From assembly GCA_013298075.1 (NCBI GenBank), contig JAAFJG010000022.1, positions 1 through 64,000 of the forward strand: 64,000 bases of DNA, written 5' to 3'. This document shows, one piece after another, positions 27,258-36,449 of the stretch (position 1 is the stretch's first letter; each line of letters begins with the position of its first letter). Origin of the DNA: Cytophagales bacterium. Lineage in GTDB: Bacteria > Bacteroidota > Bacteroidia > Cytophagales > Microscillaceae. A program made the position numbers and the translations under genes. The notes under the pieces were generated by a model, which had not been told where the DNA came from, did not search any database, and saw only the letters and a program-made list of their open reading frames with translations.

Positions 27258-28154
27258 ATGAGAAATTTTATTATTTGCACAACTCTAGCCATCTTCTTAT
27301 TTGCCTGTGGCGAAAGTGAAAAAACTGGAAAAGATCTTTTGAAAGAAGATAAAAAAACTGGAAAAACAACAAAAGCCGCTCTTACAAAAGAAGTTTTGAC
27401 TGATATTATTAATTCAATCCCTTTATCATTAGAAGTTTCATTTTTAATTATGGACTTAAATATTCCCTATGATAAAAAAGCATTGAGCAGTGCTGATGAT
27501 GTTTCTAAATTTAATAATAATTATAAACAAGCAGTAAATCTTGGTATTTATAGCACAGATTTAGGTTATGCAAATATTTACTCACAAACACAAGACGCAC
27601 TTAATTATTTAACAGGCGTAAAAATGATGGCTGATGGACTTCAAATCGGACAACATTTTGACTTCCAAACGATTAAAAAATTAGCATCTTCTAAAAATAA
27701 CATAGATTCATTACTCTTGGTAACAAATAAAAATTTAGAAGATATTAATAAGCATTTACAAGAAAAAGGAAGACCTGATTTGACAATCCTAATTTTAACA
27801 GGTGGTTGGATAGAATCCCTACACTTGACCTGTGAAGTAACAAAGAAAAAACCAAACCCATTATTAAAAAGTCGTATTGGTGACCAAAAAATTATCCTTG
27901 ATCAATTACTTTTATTGCTTTCTTTTTATGATGATAATGCCAATATTAAGTCTTTGATTGAACAAATGAACCGTTTGCAAAAAATGTATGAAAATGTAAA
28001 AATTACTATAAAAACAAAAGATGTACCCATAAAAACCTCAGGCGATATAATAGAAGCAGGTGGAGAAAGTGAAAGTATTATCGAAATTACACCCAAAGAT
28101 TTAGAAAACATCACCAATGTTACCAAAGAAATTAGAAATAAAATGGCTGAATAA
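27258..28154 (+). CDS. Lipoprotein of unknown function at the end of the Sia/ABC block
   Basis: A TTG at 27234 lengthens the frame, but the ATG at 27258 gives a proper lipoprotein signal, MRNFIICTTLAIFLFAC, with Cys17 as the lipid site. The mature part (about 280 residues) is mainly helical and charged, with an apparent helical repeat (LLSFYDDNANIKSLIEQMNRLQKMYENV). No family is recognised. Its place directly after the ABC gene and before a strong terminator suggests that it works with the transporter or is its exported client. Confidence 0.7.
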   Translation: MRNFIICTTLAIFLFACGESEKTGKDLLKEDKKTGKTTKAALTKEVLTDIINSIPLSLEVSFLIMDLNIPYDKKALSSADDVSKFNNNYKQAVNLGIYSTDLGYANIYSQTQDALNYLTGVKMMADGLQIGQHFDFQTIKKLASSKNNIDSLLLVTNKNLEDINKHLQEKGRPDLTILILTGGWIESLHLTCEVTKKKPNPLLKSRIGDQKIILDQLLLLLSFYDDNANIKSLIEQMNRLQKMYENVKITIKTKDVPIKTSGDIIEAGGESESIIEITPKDLENITNVTKEIRNKMAE

Positions 28155-28176
28155 TCACTTTTATTTATAACATATA

Positions 28177-28213
28177 AAAAACTATTTACTTTTAAAAGGT
28201 AAATAGTTTTTTG
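28177..28213 (+). terminator. Rho-independent terminator closing the signalling block
   Basis: AAAAAACTATTTAC (28177-28190) pairs perfectly with GTAAATAGTTTTTT (28200-28213) around a 9-base loop; the T run is part of the arm. It lies 22 bases after the lipoprotein stop. Confidence 0.85.
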
Positions 28214-28222
28214 TTTTTATAC

Positions 28223-28360
28223 TAATATTCAAGCATTCTAAAAATTTTGAAGAAACCCGTACTAAAAATTTGTTTTTGATCTAAAAAGTGAACGCTAACA
28301 CCCAATGAGACCCATAATTTTTTCGGAAACTTATATGTATATATAATCTTATCCTTATTT
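28223..28360 (-). pseudogene. Possible degraded 3' end of a beta-barrel protein gene
   Basis: On the minus strand one frame reads IIYTYKFPKNYGSHWVLAFTF and stops. The overlapping frame, entered by adding one A to the run near 28316-28323, reads KLWVSLGVSVHFLDQKQIF and continues to a TAG at 28225-28223. The alternating hydrophobic pattern is that of an outer-membrane strand. There is no start codon and no upstream part, so this would be a decayed gene end. The remaining gap to 28509 is AT-rich and holds a TATCTTTG element near 28448 for the next gene. Confidence 0.22.
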
Positions 28361-28509
28361 TTACACAAATTTTTTCAGAATTAATTTAAAAAATAAAGAA
28401 AATCATAAAATCTTGTTATAAAAAATGATATTTTAATAATTTTTTTTATCTTTGTAATAAAATACGAATTTTATATCATTTGTTTTAAGAAACTATTAAA
28501 AAAATTATA

Positions 28510-30156
28510 ATGCTATTCTATTTATGTAAATATTTTTACTTACTTATTTTTTTATTTTTTATTCATCTTCCTTTTAATATTTTTGCACAAAAAACAGTAG
28601 AGCAAGAATATAAATATTTGGATTCCTTGGGGCAAATATTTTGGAAAAAAACATCCTATAATCGTGCTTTTGCCAATTATGAGAAAGCATTATTATTGGC
28701 ACAAAAATTAAAAGATAAAAGAAAAGAATCTAGAGTTTATAATTATTTAGGCGTTATTGCTGAAAATCAAGGTAATTTTTCTACTTCTTTTCGGTATCAT
28801 TTTCAGGCTATTCGTATTAGAGAAGAAATAAAAGATACACTTTTACAGCAATCCTATCTTAATTTAGGAATTACTTATTCAAGTAGTGGACAAACCAATA
28901 AAAGTATTGAATATTATCTAAAATCACTCGAAAATAACAAAAATAAAAGATTAAATACGCATAGTTATTACCATCTTTCCACTGCATTTCGTATCAAAAA
29001 AGAATATGAAAAAGCAAATAAATATGCTCAAAAAGCATTAGAATCAGCATTGAAAATCAAAGAAAAAGTAATTGAAATTGATGCACAAAACGGATTAGGA
29101 TTGATTGCTACAGAACAAAAAAAATATGAAAAAGCAAGAGAATATTATCAAAAAGTATATGATTTGGCAGTAAAAGAGCAAGATTGGTTGATTTTGACTA
29201 ATAATTTACAACATTTTGCAGAAAATTATGAGCAAGAAAAACAATATGCAAAAGCCTTAGAATACGCAGAAAAAAGTTTAGAATTGGCAAAAAAATATGA
29301 ATTAAAAGCAGAAGAACAAAATGCGTATAAGATTTTAGCCACTTTATATAACCTAAAATCAGAACATCAAAAAGCATACGAATATCAACTAAAATATCAA
29401 ACGACCAAAGATACGCTTTTTAATGCAGAAAAAAATCAACAAATTCAAGAATTGACTTTTCAATATGAAACAGAAAAACAACAACAAAAAATTGAAATTT
29501 TAGAAAAAAATAAAAAAATAAATCAAAATACCATTTATGCACTTATTTTTGGGCTTATTTTAGTACTTCTTCTGATGGTATTAATTTTTGCTTTTGGTTT
29601 GTATCGATATAAAACTAAACAAATATTTCAAGCACAAGAAAAACAAATTGCCACAGCAAAAAATTCATCTTTGGAAACAAAGTTATTGTTGATACAAATG
29701 CAAAAAAAATTAGAACAAGAACGTTTTCAGGAAGAAATGACGCATAAAGAAAGAGAATTGATGAGTAAAACTTTGCATATTTTTCAAAAAAATGAAATTT
29801 TAAATGTCTTACAAGAAAAATTAAACTCGTTTAATTCAGAAATACGCTCACAAATGAAACCTTTGTTTGATGAAATTAGAAATAACATCAATTTAGACAA
29901 AGATTGGGAAAATTTTGAAGTGCATTTTGTTAAAATTTATCCTAATTTTTTTCAGAAATTACAAGAACATTTTCAAAATTTATCCGCACACGAACTAAAA
30001 TTATTGGCTTATATTCGTTTAAAATTATCGAACAAAGAAATTGCCAATATGTTAAATGTTTTGCCCAAAAGTATAGAAATGGCAAGATATAGATTGAAGA
30101 AAAAATTCAATCTTTTCGCAGATGATAATTTAGACAACTGGTTGGAAAAATATTGA
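28510..30156 (+). CDS. TPR-containing membrane regulator with C-terminal LuxR-type HTH
   Basis: The 548-residue protein has a signal-like first segment (about 5-26, ending IFAQ), TPR repeats from about 30 to 310 (for example YNYLGVIAENQGNFSTSFRYH), a membrane helix (about 340-364, YALIFGLILVLLLMVLIFAFGLY), a coiled coil, and a C-terminal domain with LSAHELKLLAYIRLKLSNKEIANMLNVLPKSIEMARYRLKKK. The last part is a GerE/LuxR-like helix-turn-helix with the S(x)KEIAxxL pattern. This layout is common in Bacteroidota one-component regulators that sense at the periplasmic TPR side. The target genes are unknown. Confidence 0.85.
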   Translation: MLFYLCKYFYLLIFLFFIHLPFNIFAQKTVEQEYKYLDSLGQIFWKKTSYNRAFANYEKALLLAQKLKDKRKESRVYNYLGVIAENQGNFSTSFRYHFQAIRIREEIKDTLLQQSYLNLGITYSSSGQTNKSIEYYLKSLENNKNKRLNTHSYYHLSTAFRIKKEYEKANKYAQKALESALKIKEKVIEIDAQNGLGLIATEQKKYEKAREYYQKVYDLAVKEQDWLILTNNLQHFAENYEQEKQYAKALEYAEKSLELAKKYELKAEEQNAYKILATLYNLKSEHQKAYEYQLKYQTTKDTLFNAEKNQQIQELTFQYETEKQQQKIEILEKNKKINQNTIYALIFGLILVLLLMVLIFAFGLYRYKTKQIFQAQEKQIATAKNSSLETKLLLIQMQKKLEQERFQEEMTHKERELMSKTLHIFQKNEILNVLQEKLNSFNSEIRSQMKPLFDEIRNNINLDKDWENFEVHFVKIYPNFFQKLQEHFQNLSAHELKLLAYIRLKLSNKEIANMLNVLPKSIEMARYRLKKKFNLFADDNLDNWLEKY

Positions 30157-30332
30157 TTTTTTATTTTTTATGCATGTAAAACTTATTTTTTTGCCTTCAA
30201 AAAAAAAATACAAAAAAATACGTCTTTTTTTTTGTAATCTCATTTTTTAATTTTAACTTGCATTAAGAATTGAAAAACATTCGTATTTCTTTAAAAATAG
30301 ACTTATTTACTTAATTATTTTCAAAATTTATT

Positions 30333-30761
30333 ATGGGAGTTTTTGACTCAGGTGCTGATGCCTCTGCTATCGAAGAAGCATTAGAAAATTTAGACATTAG
30401 CGGATTATCGGTATCTGTTGATGGAGGCGAAGTTACAATTAGTGGCGAAGCTGCAAGTGAAAGCGTACGCGAAAAAGCACTTGCTATGGTAGGTGAAATG
30501 GACGGCGTAGAAGAAGTTGTTGATGATATGAGTGTTTCTGAAGACGAAGATGAGGATGATGAAGAAGGTGGCGGAGATGACGACGACGAAGGAACAACAC
30601 ATACAGTTGTCTATGGCGATACACTTTGGGGACTTTCTGAAAAATATTACAAAGATGGCTCAAGATATATGGAAATTTTCAATGCTAACAAAGAACTTTG
30701 GAAAGCACACAAAAACGATCCAAACGTAATTCACGTAGGCTGGGAATTACATATTCCTTAA
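30333..30761 (+). CDS. BON-LysM domain protein (Kbp/YgaU-like)
   Basis: The 142-residue soluble protein has a BON domain (about 10-70, SGLSVSVDGGEVTISGEAAS), an acidic Asp/Glu-rich linker (about 71-90) and a C-terminal LysM domain (about 90-142, HTVVYGDTLWGLSEKYYKDG ...NPNVIHVGWELHIP type). The order and length match E. coli Kbp (YgaU), a cytosolic potassium-binding protein of 149 residues. There is no signal peptide, which fits Kbp rather than a peptidoglycan-binding exported protein. It is a single-gene unit with a terminator. Confidence 0.85.
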   Translation: MGVFDSGADASAIEEALENLDISGLSVSVDGGEVTISGEAASESVREKALAMVGEMDGVEEVVDDMSVSEDEDEDDEEGGGDDDDEGTTHTVVYGDTLWGLSEKYYKDGSRYMEIFNANKELWKAHKNDPNVIHVGWELHIP

Positions 30762-30767
30762 TTGTCA

Positions 30768-30807
30768 AAAAAACCTTACAAATTTTAATATTTTGTAAGG
30801 TTTTTTT
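30768..30807 (+). terminator. Rho-independent terminator after the BON-LysM gene
   Basis: AAACCTTACAAA pairs with TTTGTAAGGTTT around a short AT loop, followed by TTTT. It begins about ten bases after the stop codon. Confidence 0.85.
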
Positions 30808-30835
30808 ATGGTCATTTCTTTTTATGCTCATTTAT

Positions 30836-30867
30836 TTTGTTGTTTTAAAAATAATGCTGTACCTTTG
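30836..30867 (+). promoter_or_regulatory. Consensus-like promoter for murE
   Basis: TTTG at 30836-30839, a 20-base spacer and TACCTTTG at 30860-30867. The murE ATG is 36 bases downstream of the -7 element. Confidence 0.6.
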
Positions 30868-30902
30868 TCAGCAAATTTTTACAATAAATATCATTCTAAA
30901 AG

Positions 30903-32351
30903 ATGTTACTTTCACAACTTATTGCCCATACAAATGCTCAATTTTTGCAAGGCAATGTATCTCAAGAAATTACAAATATTCAATTTGATTCTCGAAAAAT
31001 TACCGAAAATTCTCTGTTTGTAGCTATTAAAGGTACATTAACAGACGGACATCAATATATTCAAAAAGCCATCGAATTAGGTGCAAAAGCCATTTTATTA
31101 GAAGAAATACCTAATGAAATTTTAGATGGTATTACTTATATTCAACACGAAAATACTGCTAAATTTTTAGGAATAATTGCGAGTAATTTTTATGATAATC
31201 CTTCTTCAAAACTCAAAATTGTAGCCACCACAGGCACGAATGGAAAAACAACCGTTTCCACGCTTTTATTCAAACTTTTTAAAGAATTGGGTTATAAAAC
31301 AGGTTTGTTATCTACGGTTCAAAATCAAATTAATGATGAAATTTATCCTACTCAACTTACTACTCCTGATGCCCTTACAATTCAATTTTTGTTGGCTGAA
31401 ATGGTTAAAAAAGGTTGTAGTTATTGTTTTATGGAGGCGAGTTCACATGCATTAGTGCAGGAAAGAATTTCGGGAATGACTTTGAGTGGAGGCGTTTTTT
31501 TGAATATTACACACGACCATTTGGATTTTCATCAAACGTTTGATAATTACATCAAAGCAAAAAAAACATTGTTTGATATATTACCCAAAAATGCTTTTGC
31601 TTTGACAAATATTGATGACAAAAGAGGACAAATTATGGTACAAAATTGTAATGCAAAAATCCAAAAAACCTTTGCTTTGCAATCTATTGCTGATTTTAAA
31701 GGAAAAATTTTAGAAAATACTTTGCAAGGTTTACTATTAGAAATCAATGGCGAAAGTGCTTGGTTTAGGTTGATAGGAGAATTTAATGCGTATAATTTAT
31801 TGACCGTTTTTGCAGTAGCAATACTTTTAGAACAAGACCAACAAGAAGTTTTATTGGCTTTATCTGGTTTAAATGGAGCAGCAGGAAGATTCGAACAACA
31901 AAGAGGAAAAACGGGAAAAACAGGAATTGTAGATTATGCACACACGCCTGATGCTTTGAAAAATGTATTAGAAACCATCGAAACGCTTAAAATGTTTCCT
32001 ACAGAAGTGATTACGATTATAGGTTGTGGAGGAGACAGAGATAAAACTAAAAGACCTATTATGACAAAAATTGCTTGCGAATTTAGTGATAAAGTAATTT
32101 TGACTTCTGATAATCCTCGTTCTGAAAATCCTTTAACGATTTTAGAAGAAATGCAAAAAGGCGTTTCTTTCGAATATCAAAAGAAAATTACGGTCATAGA
32201 AAATAGAAAAGAAGCAATTAAATGGGCGTGTGAACAAGCAAAAAATACAGATATTATTTTGGTGGCAGGCAAAGGTCACGAAACTTATCAAGAAATTCAA
32301 GGCGTAAAATATCCTTTTGATGATAAAAAAATATTAGAGGAATACTTATAA
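30903..32351 (+). CDS. murE: UDP-N-acetylmuramoyl-tripeptide synthetase MurE
   Basis: The 482-residue Mur ligase shows NIQFDSRKITENSLFVAIKG in the N-terminal uridine domain, the ATP loop TTGTNGKTT with Lys115, the central DYAHTPDAL, and the C-terminal DNPRSENPL with Asp403-Asn-Pro-Arg406. The DNPR motif is typical of enzymes that add meso-diaminopimelate to UDP-MurNAc-L-Ala-D-Glu, so DAP-type peptidoglycan is predicted. The gene stands alone, away from the rest of the division and cell-wall cluster, with its own promoter and a terminator at 32398. Confidence 0.95.
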   Translation: MLLSQLIAHTNAQFLQGNVSQEITNIQFDSRKITENSLFVAIKGTLTDGHQYIQKAIELGAKAILLEEIPNEILDGITYIQHENTAKFLGIIASNFYDNPSSKLKIVATTGTNGKTTVSTLLFKLFKELGYKTGLLSTVQNQINDEIYPTQLTTPDALTIQFLLAEMVKKGCSYCFMEASSHALVQERISGMTLSGGVFLNITHDHLDFHQTFDNYIKAKKTLFDILPKNAFALTNIDDKRGQIMVQNCNAKIQKTFALQSIADFKGKILENTLQGLLLEINGESAWFRLIGEFNAYNLLTVFAVAILLEQDQQEVLLALSGLNGAAGRFEQQRGKTGKTGIVDYAHTPDALKNVLETIETLKMFPTEVITIIGCGGDRDKTKRPIMTKIACEFSDKVILTSDNPRSENPLTILEEMQKGVSFEYQKKITVIENRKEAIKWACEQAKNTDIILVAGKGHETYQEIQGVKYPFDDKKILEEYL

Positions 32352-32397
32352 ATGGTAATAAAAATTATCTGTAAAAAATTATTGTTTTACTATAATT

Positions 32398-32437
32398 ATG
32401 CTTACAAATATTTCAAAAAATAGTTGTAAGCATTTTT
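32398..32437. terminator. Convergent terminator between murE and the oxidoreductase gene
   Basis: ATGCTTACAA (32398-32407) pairs with TTGTAAGCAT (32424-32433) and is followed by TTTTT. The reverse strand has an A/T-rich flank, so it may serve both convergent genes. Confidence 0.75.
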
Positions 32438-32448
32438 TATATTTCTAT

Positions 32449-33930
32449 TTATCTATACAAAAAATCTTTTGCCACTTCTTCCGCCACCACTTGTCCTGAA
32501 ATTAATGAAGGAGGAACTCCCGGTCCTGGCACCGTTAATTGTCCTGTATAATATAAATTTTTTATTTTTTTACTTTTTAAAGAAGGTTTTAAAATAGCCG
32601 TTTGGAGTAGCGTATTTGCCAATCCATAAGCATTTCCTTTGAAAGAATTGTAATCATTTTGAAAATCAGTATGCGAATAATCACGTCTCAATATGATATT
32701 TTCTTTGATTTTTTGTCCAATATGTTTTTCATATCTTTCTATAATCATATCAAAATATTTTTCACGCATTGCCAAATCATCTTTTAAATCGGTAGCAACA
32801 GGAATCAAAAAAAACATATTTTCACAACCTTCGGGAGCAACACTTTTATCAGTTTGTGATGGCACAGACACATAAAAAAGAGGAGCAGAAGGCCATTGTG
32901 GTCTTTCATAAATTTCTTCTGAGTGTTCAATAAAAGGAGTATCAAAATACAAACTATGATGCGGAACATTTGTCAGACGCTTATTTAAACCAATATAATA
33001 AATCAAACAAGAAGGAGCCAAAGTGCGTTTATCCCAATATTTTTCAGAATAAGATTGATATTTTTTTGGCAAAATATCTGTTTCAAAATGATGATAATCA
33101 CTTCCGTTCACCACCACATCAGCCTCAAAGCTTTCTTTATTGGTGATTACATCAGTGATTTTTTTATTTTCATCAATTTTAACTTCACAAACGGCTTGAT
33201 TATAATAAAACTTAACTCCTTTTTTTTCTGCCAATGTTACCATTCCTTCAATGATTTTGTGCATTCCCCCTTTGGGATACCAAGTGCCTAATTGTATATC
33301 TGCATAATTCATCAAACTATATAAAGCGGGCGTATTTTTGGGCAATGCCCCTAAAAAAAGGACAGGAAATTCCATCAACTGAATGATTTTTGGGTGCTTA
33401 AAAAAACGTCTTATATGCGTGTGCATAGATTGAAAAACGTCCATTTTAAGCATAGAAGTCAATAATCTTGAGTCTGCAAATTCTAATACAGAGCGACTTG
33501 GTTTGTAAACCAAATCATTAATTCCCACTTTATATTTGTAACCTGCTTGGGCTAAAAATTTATCTAATTGTTCGCCTGCACCTGTTTCATATTGCTCTAA
33601 AAGTGCTTTAAATTCACTCAAATTAGAAGGAATCTTCCAAGTTTCTTGGTTTTCAAAAATAACGTGGTAAGATGGATTTAATCTTTCTAATTCGTAAAAA
33701 TCGCTTACTTTTGTACCAAATCTTTCAAAATATTTTTCAAAAACATCGGGCATCCAATACCAACTCGGACCCATATCAAATGTAAATCCATCTTTTTTCC
33801 ACACTCTTGCTCTCCCGCCTGCCATTTCATTTTTTTCTATTACTTTTACTTCAAAACCTAAATTTTTGAGTGTTGTTGCGGCAGCAATTCCTGCAAATCC
33901 TGCTCCGATTACAATGGCTTTTTTTGACAT
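32449..33930 (-). CDS. Phytoene-desaturase-family FAD oxidoreductase (CrtI-like)
   Basis: The 493-residue flavoprotein begins with the dinucleotide fold VIGAGFAGIAAATTLKNLG, then VIEKNEMAGGRARVW and GFTFDMGPSWYWMPDVFEKY, which are characteristic of the CrtI/CrtN/CrtD family. The C-terminus has LYYTGQLTVPGPGVPPSLISGQVVAEEV, the carotenoid desaturase signature. It should desaturate phytoene or a later carotenoid; which one cannot be decided without homologue comparison, because CrtI and CrtD are alike at this level. No other carotenoid gene lies next to it. It is transcribed alone. Confidence 0.9.
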   Translation of the reverse strand: MSKKAIVIGAGFAGIAAATTLKNLGFEVKVIEKNEMAGGRARVWKKDGFTFDMGPSWYWMPDVFEKYFERFGTKVSDFYELERLNPSYHVIFENQETWKIPSNLSEFKALLEQYETGAGEQLDKFLAQAGYKYKVGINDLVYKPSRSVLEFADSRLLTSMLKMDVFQSMHTHIRRFFKHPKIIQLMEFPVLFLGALPKNTPALYSLMNYADIQLGTWYPKGGMHKIIEGMVTLAEKKGVKFYYNQAVCEVKIDENKKITDVITNKESFEADVVVNGSDYHHFETDILPKKYQSYSEKYWDKRTLAPSCLIYYIGLNKRLTNVPHHSLYFDTPFIEHSEEIYERPQWPSAPLFYVSVPSQTDKSVAPEGCENMFFLIPVATDLKDDLAMREKYFDMIIERYEKHIGQKIKENIILRRDYSHTDFQNDYNSFKGNAYGLANTLLQTAILKPSLKSKKIKNLYYTGQLTVPGPGVPPSLISGQVVAEEVAKDFLYR

Positions 33931-34006
33931 TTTTATTATTATTTTTTATAATTCATAATTCATTAAAATAACAAAAAAGAAACTCGATTGTTTTTAATGT
34001 TTTTAT

Positions 34007-35080
34007 TTATTTGTAAAATTCTTTGAAATAATTGGCTAATAAAATAGGTTTTGGTAAATTTTCGACTTCATTTTTATCGTAAAATTGAACTTTTTCTGTG
34101 AGTAATTTCTCTTCTTTTTCGTTAATATGAATATGAAAAAAGCATACATAAATTCTTTGATGTGTTAAAATATGGGTATAAATTTTTGAAATATGATGAA
34201 TATTTTTTGTGTAATTTTCAATAAAATCGATATTTTTAAGTTGTTCATTATTCAAAATCTCCTTATTTTCTATCAAATAAAAATCATATAAACCTTCCCA
34301 AATATCTTTTTCATTTCTCACTTTTAAGGAGATTTTATGTTGATATTCGAATATAAAATAATTAAAAAATCTTTCTTTTATTTTCATTTTTTTTGATTTG
34401 AAAGGCAATTCGTTTACTTTTCCTTTTGCTAATGCTTTACATTCGGTTTCTAATGGACAAAAAAGGCAATCTGGACTTTGTGGAGTGCATTGCAAAGCAC
34501 CAAATTCCATCATGGCTTGATTGAATGGATTTGATTTTTCATTTTTTGGTAAAATATTTTGAGCAATTTCTCTAAATTCTTTTTCTGCTTTGGGGCTGGC
34601 AATATCCGTTTCTATTCCAAAAAAACGGCTTAAAACTCTATACACATTTCCATCTAAAACGGCTACATTTTCATTGAAACCAAATGAAGCAATGGCAGCG
34701 GCTGTATATTTTCCGATACCTTTTAATTGTAGTAGATTTTTATAATTATCAGGTATTTTTCCTTCTAATTTTTCCACAATTTCTTGTGCCGTTTTGTGCA
34801 TATTTCTCGCGCGAGAATAGTATCCTAAACCTTGCCATAATCTCAAAACTTCGCTTTCGGTTGCTTGTGCTAAGTTTTGAATAGTTGGATAGTTTTCGAC
34901 AAATTTTTCGTAATAAGGTAATCCTTGTTTAACTCTTGTTTGTTGTAAAATAACTTCTGAGAGCCAAATATGGTACGCATTTTTGGTATTTCTCCAAGGC
35001 AAATCACGTTTATTTTTTTCGTACCAATCCAATAATTTATCTATTGGAAATGAATTAAAGTTTTGCTGCTCCATCTCCAT
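34007..35080 (-). CDS. mutY: A/G-specific adenine DNA glycosylase MutY
   Basis: The frame can be opened by TTG at 35101, but ATG at 35080 (or 35074) fits the family better, giving 357 residues. WLSEVILQQTRV carries the catalytic Glu42, LKGIGKYTAAAI is the helix-hairpin-helix, and Asp143 follows in VLDGNVYRVLSR. The iron-sulfur cluster cysteines Cys198, Cys205, Cys208 and Cys214 have the C-x6-C-x2-C-x5-C spacing. A C-terminal NUDIX-like domain should recognise 8-oxoguanine. MutY removes adenine mispaired with 8-oxoguanine. The start lies inside the end of the TerB-like gene (26-base overlap), so translation of the two may be coupled. Confidence 0.93.
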   Translation of the reverse strand: MEMEQQNFNSFPIDKLLDWYEKNKRDLPWRNTKNAYHIWLSEVILQQTRVKQGLPYYEKFVENYPTIQNLAQATESEVLRLWQGLGYYSRARNMHKTAQEIVEKLEGKIPDNYKNLLQLKGIGKYTAAAIASFGFNENVAVLDGNVYRVLSRFFGIETDIASPKAEKEFREIAQNILPKNEKSNPFNQAMMEFGALQCTPQSPDCLFCPLETECKALAKGKVNELPFKSKKMKIKERFFNYFIFEYQHKISLKVRNEKDIWEGLYDFYLIENKEILNNEQLKNIDFIENYTKNIHHISKIYTHILTHQRIYVCFFHIHINEKEEKLLTEKVQFYDKNEVENLPKPILLANYFKEFYK

Positions 35081-35444
35081 ATACGCGTTTTGCCCAATCA
35101 ATATACATATTTATTTCCTGCTCGTCCATTTGCAAGCAATTTCCAATTTCATAAATGAGTTCTTGTTCTGCTGTTACAAATTCGCCATCTACGAATGCTA
35201 TGCCAATTAGCTCCATAATGGCACACACGCGAGTACGTTTTTCTAAAAAAATATCACACAATGTTTTAATAGACGTATTATCAGGAATATATTTTAACTT
35301 TTCAGTATCCCATTGCATTTCTTGTTGCATTGCTTGCAACAATACACTTTCTTGATGGGCAATTTGGTTATCTGCATGGATAAGTTTTTTTGCTAAGGTA
35401 AAATAAGCTTCTTTTTCTTTTTTTTCAAGAATATTTAAAAACAT
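35055..35444 (-). CDS. TerB-like helical protein
   Basis: The 129-residue acidic, all-helical protein resembles the TerB fold: KEAYFTLAKKLIHADNQIAHQE, then MELIGIAFVDGEFVTAEQELIYEIG with the acidic residues typical of the TerB metal site, and a C-terminal helical hairpin. TerB proteins take part in tellurite resistance and in membrane-linked stress complexes; the simple form here is of unknown function. It is the first gene of a two-gene unit with mutY. A TerB-like domain also starts the ABC fusion at 23.7 kb. Confidence 0.75.
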   Translation of the reverse strand: MFLNILEKKEKEAYFTLAKKLIHADNQIAHQESVLLQAMQQEMQWDTEKLKYIPDNTSIKTLCDIFLEKRTRVCAIMELIGIAFVDGEFVTAEQELIYEIGNCLQMDEQEINMYIDWAKRVYGDGAAKL

Positions 35445-35471
35445 AATCGTGTAAATTATATTGTGAATTTT

Positions 35472-36431
35472 TTATTTTTTACGTAATTTTTTTATTTCCT
35501 CGATTGTTAAATTTGTCGCCTTGATAATAAAATCATCATCAGAATTTAAAGAAATTAAATTTCTTGCAATTTCAATTTGTTTATATTTTTCTGCATTTTT
35601 AGCTTTTTCTTCCGCATTTTTTAATTTTTTTTCTGCTTCTTTTTTCGCTTTTTCAGCATTTTTTAATTTTTCTAAAGCCTGCTCAAATTCTATTTTTCTT
35701 GTCGTTTCATCAAGAAATAATTTTTGTTGAGATTCATAATGTTCTCGTTCTTTTGGTTCGAAATACATTTTTTTTAGGCTTAAATTTGCCTTTTTTATCT
35801 CCTCAACTTCTTGTAATTCTTTAGGTAATTGGTCATTGGCATATCGATAAGCATAATTTAAAAAATTAATCCAACGCTCCAATATACTATAATCAAATAA
35901 TTTTTTACTTTTTAATTTTTCTTTTTGTAACTCAATAAAGTACAAATCTAAATAATCTAAATCATTGTGCATTTCATTGGTTTCTCTGTCTTTCAAAACA
36001 AAACAACGATGATATTCTTCATCTTGAAAAAATTCAAAATCCAATAAACTAATGACGATACATTTTTTTAATTCTATATAACCCAATGGTTTTGTTTTTT
36101 TTGTTTTATGTAGATTTGTATCATCGTCTAATTGCGAGCCGAATATTTTTGCCCAATAATACAAAGTTCTTTTTCCATAAAAAGTACTTCCTTTTATTTG
36201 CATTTCAATATCATACTGAACGCCATTCGAGTCTTCTGCTTTGATGTCCAGAATCGATAATTTTCCTGCCAAATAATCAGGTAAATTGTATGGATTTTTT
36301 AAGATTAGACTTTCAATTTGTTGTGTTGGAGGCAAAATAGCATTGACCAAAGAAAGTAATAAATCTTTATTTTCTTCACTTCCAAATAGTTTTTTGAAAA
36401 CTAAATCTACTTTTGGATTGATAAGAGCCAT
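35472..36431 (-). CDS. Rpn-family PD-(D/E)XK nuclease, tandem copy A (full length)
   Basis: The 319-residue protein starts MALINPKVDLVFKKLFGSEE, a standard beginning of the 'PD-(D/E)XK nuclease family transposase'/Rpn group. The catalytic core LDIKAEDSNGVQYDIEMQ has the Asp and Glu-x-Gln of the fold. A highly charged coiled coil of Lys/Glu/Ala (about 255-295) joins it to the C-terminal ATNLTIEEIKKLRKK tail. The first 256 residues are identical to copy B next to it, and the DNA is almost the same. It lies on the same strand, 18 bases from the stop of copy B. Confidence 0.9.
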   Translation of the reverse strand: MALINPKVDLVFKKLFGSEENKDLLLSLVNAILPPTQQIESLILKNPYNLPDYLAGKLSILDIKAEDSNGVQYDIEMQIKGSTFYGKRTLYYWAKIFGSQLDDDTNLHKTKKTKPLGYIELKKCIVISLLDFEFFQDEEYHRCFVLKDRETNEMHNDLDYLDLYFIELQKEKLKSKKLFDYSILERWINFLNYAYRYANDQLPKELQEVEEIKKANLSLKKMYFEPKEREHYESQQKLFLDETTRKIEFEQALEKLKNAEKAKKEAEKKLKNAEEKAKNAEKYKQIEIARNLISLNSDDDFIIKATNLTIEEIKKLRKK

Positions 36432-36449
36432 ATTTTTAGTTTTTTAAGT

